Positions 7,101 to 8,584 of a stretch of 8,584 nt of DNA are shown piece after piece. The position numbers and the translations under genes were made by a program. Position 1 is the stretch's first letter; the number at the start of each line of letters is the position of its first letter. Where the stretch lies: NCBI GenBank assembly GCA_026982215.1, contig JALSHN010000387.1, positions 1 to 8,584 on the forward strand. The letters are read 5' to 3'. Origin of the DNA: Gammaproteobacteria bacterium (GTDB lineage Bacteria; Pseudomonadota; Gammaproteobacteria; S012-40). The notes beneath the pieces were generated by a model. The model did no database searches. It saw nothing but the letters and a program-made list of their open reading frames with translations, and was not told the origin of the DNA.

Positions 7101-8043
7101 TCTCGCCCCCCGCCCCGGTGCCCGCTCCCGGGTGAGGGGAGATGGCGGTGGGGTGGTTGTGGGTCTCCACCTTCATGAGGATGTGGATGTCTTCGAGGAA
7201 ATAGTCGTAGTCGCGGGTGTTGGGACGGGGGTAGAAACGCCCGGCCCGGTGGCCCTCGATGACCGCGGCGTTGTCCTTGTAGGCCGAGAGCACCCGCCCG
7301 GGGTGTTTTTCATGGGTGTTGCGGATCATCTGGAACAGGGTCTTGTCCCGGCGTTGGCCATCGATGATCCACTGGGCGTTGAAGATCTTGTGGCGGCAGT
7401 GCTCCGAGTTGGCCTGGGCGAACATCATCAGTTCCACATCGGTGGGGTTGCGCCCCAGGAGACGGTAGTTCTCCACCAGGTAGTCGATCTCGTCCTCGGC
7501 CAGGGCCAGCCCCAGGCTGCGATTGGCCGCCTCCAACGCCGCCCGGCCACCACCGAGAATATCCACGGTGGTGAGCGGTCGGGGCTCGGCCTGGTTGAAC
7601 AAGGCCTCGGCCTCGGCCACCTCCGCCACCGGCTGTTCGGTCATGCGGTCGTGCAGCAGGGGCAGCAGCGCCTCGCGTTCCTCGTCACTCAGGGGGTCGC
7701 CGTCCACCGCCAGGGTGTACACCGTGCCCCGCTCCACCCGTTCCACCGCTTCCAGGCCGCAGACGTGGAGGATGTCGCTGGCCTTGGACGACCAGGGGGT
7801 GATGGTCCCCAGCCGGGGAAGGATGACGATCTCTTCCCCGGCCAGGGGTTCGGCCGGTTCCCCGTAGGCCAGGATGTCCTCCAACAGGCGCCGTTCTTCG
7901 CCTTCCAGGGCACGTGCCAGGGAGACGAAGTGCAGATGATGCGCCGTGAGCGCCGAGAGCCGTGCTACCCGCCGTTGCAGCGTGGCCAACAGGCGGCGGC
8001 ATCGGAAGGCGGACAGGGCGCTGGGACCGGGGAGAATGATCAT
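4138..8043 (-). CDS. purL: Phosphoribosylformylglycinamidine synthase, fused large form (PurL)
   Basis: PurL converts formylglycinamide ribonucleotide, glutamine and ATP to formylglycinamidine ribonucleotide, step four of de novo purine synthesis. The 1301 residues match the single-chain type of gammaproteobacteria, unlike the split PurS/PurL/PurQ system. An N-terminal domain (PSALSAF at 7-13, PWSSKASDI at 83-91) precedes the first ATP-grasp-like AIRS half. That half has FAQANSEHCRHKIF (208-221), KVETHNHPTAISP (291-303), RDEGATGRGAKPKAG (316-330) and HDVGAGGLSNALPEL (500-514). The second half has GKDSLSMK (777-784) and HDRSDGGLVATLAEM (887-901). The glutaminase domain begins near 1047 with Cys1141 in GVCNGCQM (1139-1146) as nucleophile, and PHPERLF (1265-1271) supplies His1266 and Glu1268. 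I prefer the ATG at 8043: it has GGTGA eight bases upstream. A GTG at 8055 would add four residues but lacks a ribosome site. It follows purC by 26 bases, so they are probably cotranscribed. Confidence 0.98.
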   Translation of the reverse strand: MIILPGPSALSAFRCRRLLATLQRRVARLSALTAHHLHFVSLARALEGEERRLLEDILAYGEPAEPLAGEEIVILPRLGTITPWSSKASDILHVCGLEAVERVERGTVYTLAVDGDPLSDEEREALLPLLHDRMTEQPVAEVAEAEALFNQAEPRPLTTVDILGGGRAALEAANRSLGLALAEDEIDYLVENYRLLGRNPTDVELMMFAQANSEHCRHKIFNAQWIIDGQRRDKTLFQMIRNTHEKHPGRVLSAYKDNAAVIEGHRAGRFYPRPNTRDYDYFLEDIHILMKVETHNHPTAISPHPGAGTGAGGEIRDEGATGRGAKPKAGLAGFAVSNLRLPDLPQPWEQDYGKPQRIRSALEIMIEGPIGAAAYNNEFGRPNLGGYFRTFELAVPTAEGEEVRGYHKPIMIAGGVGNIAPDHVEKGLIRGGDKLVVLGGPALLIGLGGGAASSMTSGTSAEDLDFASVQRANPEMERRAQEVIDQCWQLGPDNPITSIHDVGAGGLSNALPELVNDAGRGARIELRAVPVADPSMSPMEIWCNEAQERYVLAIAPERLARFEAICARERCPYAVVGEATDGIEEQRLIVGDGLFDNTPVDLPMDVLLGKPPKMLRDVRHRPPVRRPFDTGIVPLREAVYRVLQLPTVADKSFLITIGDRSVTGLVARDQMVGPWQVPVADVAVTATAFDTNAGEAMAMGERPPVALLDPAASARLAVGEALTNLVAADVSELTRVVLSANWMAACGHPGEDAALYDAVEAVGMELCPALGISIPVGKDSLSMKTVWRDAEGRERSVTSPLSLNVTAFAPVDDIRRTLTPVLDGAIESELILIDLGKGKNRLGGSALCQVYGELGAIPPDLDDPQLFKRFFHAVVELNRRGLIRAYHDRSDGGLVATLAEMAFASHLGLDIDISRLSEDDPLAALFAEELGAVIQVDHRDVDEVLAWLHDAGLGRYSRVIGSPTVEHDRLRIRYGDALILDEARIELQRAWSATSHQIQRLRDDPECADEAYDALLDAGDPGLFADLSFDPDDDIAAPYLNLGARPKVAVLREQGVNGHVEMAAAFHRAGFEPVDVHMNDILCGAVKLEGFHVLAACGGFSYGDVLGAGRGWAHSIRHHPRARDQFAAFFAREDSLTLGVCNGCQMLAQLKDLIPGAGHWPELVRNRSEQFEARLVMVEVLDSPSAFLQGMAGSRLPVVVAHGEGRARFDDPEAPARLLRERLAPLRYLDHYGRPTETYPMNPNGSPLGLTAFTSRDGRATIMMPHPERLFRAVQYSWRPPHWQEDGPWLRMFRQARLALG

Positions 8044-8051
8044 GGGACGGG

Positions 8052-8056
8052 TCACC
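8052..8056 (-). promoter_or_regulatory. Ribosome binding site of purL
   Basis: GGTGA on the minus strand, eight bases before the ATG at 8043, is complementary to the 16S anti-Shine-Dalgarno end. It overlaps the alternative GTG codon (8055-8053), which itself has no purine-rich site upstream. This decides the start in favour of the ATG. Confidence 0.6.
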
Positions 8057-8069
8057 GGAGGTCGCAGAG

Positions 8070-8584
8070 TCAGTCCAGGGGCACGCCGATGCGGTGCGCC
8101 ACTTCTTCGTAGGCCTCCACCACACCGCCCAGGCCCTGGCGGAAGCGGTCTTTGTCCAGCTTGGCGCGGGTCTCGGCATCCCAGAGGCGACAGCCGTCGG
8201 GGGTGAATTCGTCCCCCAGCACCACTTGGCCGTGGTAGTCACCGAATTCCAGCTTGTAATCCACCAGCAGCAGGCCGGCATCGGCGAACAGCTTTTTCAG
8301 TACCCCGTTGACCTTGAAGGTGAGTTCCTTCATGGCCTCGATCTGCTGATCATTGGCCCAACGGAATGAGCGGATGTGATATTCGTTGATCATCGGGTCG
8401 TGGAGTTCGTCGTTCTTGAGGAAGAACTCGAACACCGGGGGGTCGAGGTCCATGCCCTCCTCCACCCCCAGGCGGCGGCAGATACTGCCGGCGGTGATGT
8501 TGCGTACCACACACTCGATGGGAAACATCTCCAGGCGCTTCACCAAGGATTCGGTGTTCGAGAGCAGGCGCTCGAAATGGGTGG
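8070..8584 (-). CDS. purC: Phosphoribosylaminoimidazole-succinocarboxamide synthase (SAICAR synthetase, PurC), 5' end beyond the window
   Basis: PurC uses ATP to join CAIR and aspartate into SAICAR in de novo purine synthesis. The last 170 residues are visible; the family is about 235-240, so the ATP-binding N-terminus lies past the right edge. The visible part begins THFERLLSNTESLVKRLEMF, which aligns with the E. coli stretch before VPVECVVRN. ECVVRN is at visible residues 23-28. It is followed by RRLGVEEGMDLDPPVFEFF, LKNDELHDPMINE, the substrate/ATP-site segment LEFGDYHGQVVLGDEFTPDG, and DKDRFRQGLGGVVEAYEEVA near the C-terminus. The TTG at 8546 is an internal Leu codon, not a start. purL follows after 26 bases on the same strand. 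Promoter and any PurR-type site would be outside the window. Confidence 0.97.
   Translation of the reverse strand, partial: THFERLLSNTESLVKRLEMFPIECVVRNITAGSICRRLGVEEGMDLDPPVFEFFLKNDELHDPMINEYHIRSFRWANDQQIEAMKELTFKVNGVLKKLFADAGLLLVDYKLEFGDYHGQVVLGDEFTPDGCRLWDAETRAKLDKDRFRQGLGGVVEAYEEVAHRIGVPLD

Noticed and set aside
8053..8055. GTG as an alternative purL start, four codons upstream
   Set aside because: It has no ribosome site, whereas the ATG at 8043 has GGTGA at proper spacing and starts closer to the family N-terminus.
6184..8112. Long open frame on the plus strand antisense to purL (642 codons)
   Set aside because: It lies opposite the highly conserved purL, and its translation is a Gly/His/Val/Ala-rich string without a recognisable domain. 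Such frames arise from codon bias in GC-rich genes.
8544..8546. TTG as a possible start of a short purC
   Set aside because: The frame continues upstream with residues that match the PurC family, so this is an internal Leu codon of a gene cut by the window edge.

Overview
The window is a tightly packed stretch of a GC-rich proteobacterial chromosome. The long fused type of FGAM synthase (PurL), an Aer-type redox chemoreceptor close to the Pseudomonas/E. coli form, and a consensus-like flagellar sigma-28 promoter together suggest a motile, Gram-negative gammaproteobacterium. I cannot name a genus from the sequence. Every protein gene recognised belongs to a well-known family. I see no RNA gene, mobile element, CRISPR array or evidence of a new defence or mobile system.

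Left part (1-2344, minus strand): three genes for activated L-rhamnose, read right to left as rfbB (dTDP-glucose 4,6-dehydratase), rfbD (dTDP-4-dehydrorhamnose reductase) and rfbA (glucose-1-phosphate thymidylyltransferase, cut by the left edge). Both junctions are 4-base ATGA overlaps, so this is one translationally coupled operon. The epimerase gene rfbC is not in the window and may lie beyond the left edge.

Centre (2345-2518): a 174-base divergent spacer, the only real intergenic region. It holds a candidate sigma-70 promoter facing rfbB and a good sigma-28 (FliA) promoter facing the chemoreceptor gene. It also holds a 10/11-base inverted repeat around that sigma-28 promoter and a smaller hairpin between the two promoters.

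Centre-right (2519-4105, plus strand): aer, a PAS-containing energy-taxis receptor with a short membrane hairpin and a full methyl-accepting signalling domain.

Right part (4138-8584, minus strand): purC (SAICAR synthetase, cut by the right edge) followed 26 bases later by purL (FGAM synthetase, 1301 residues). Both act in de novo purine synthesis. aer and purL converge with 32 bases between stop codons and no convincing terminator.

No gene-free stretch exceeds 300 bases. The long open frames antisense to purL, rfbD and aer are best explained as GC-rich codon shadows.
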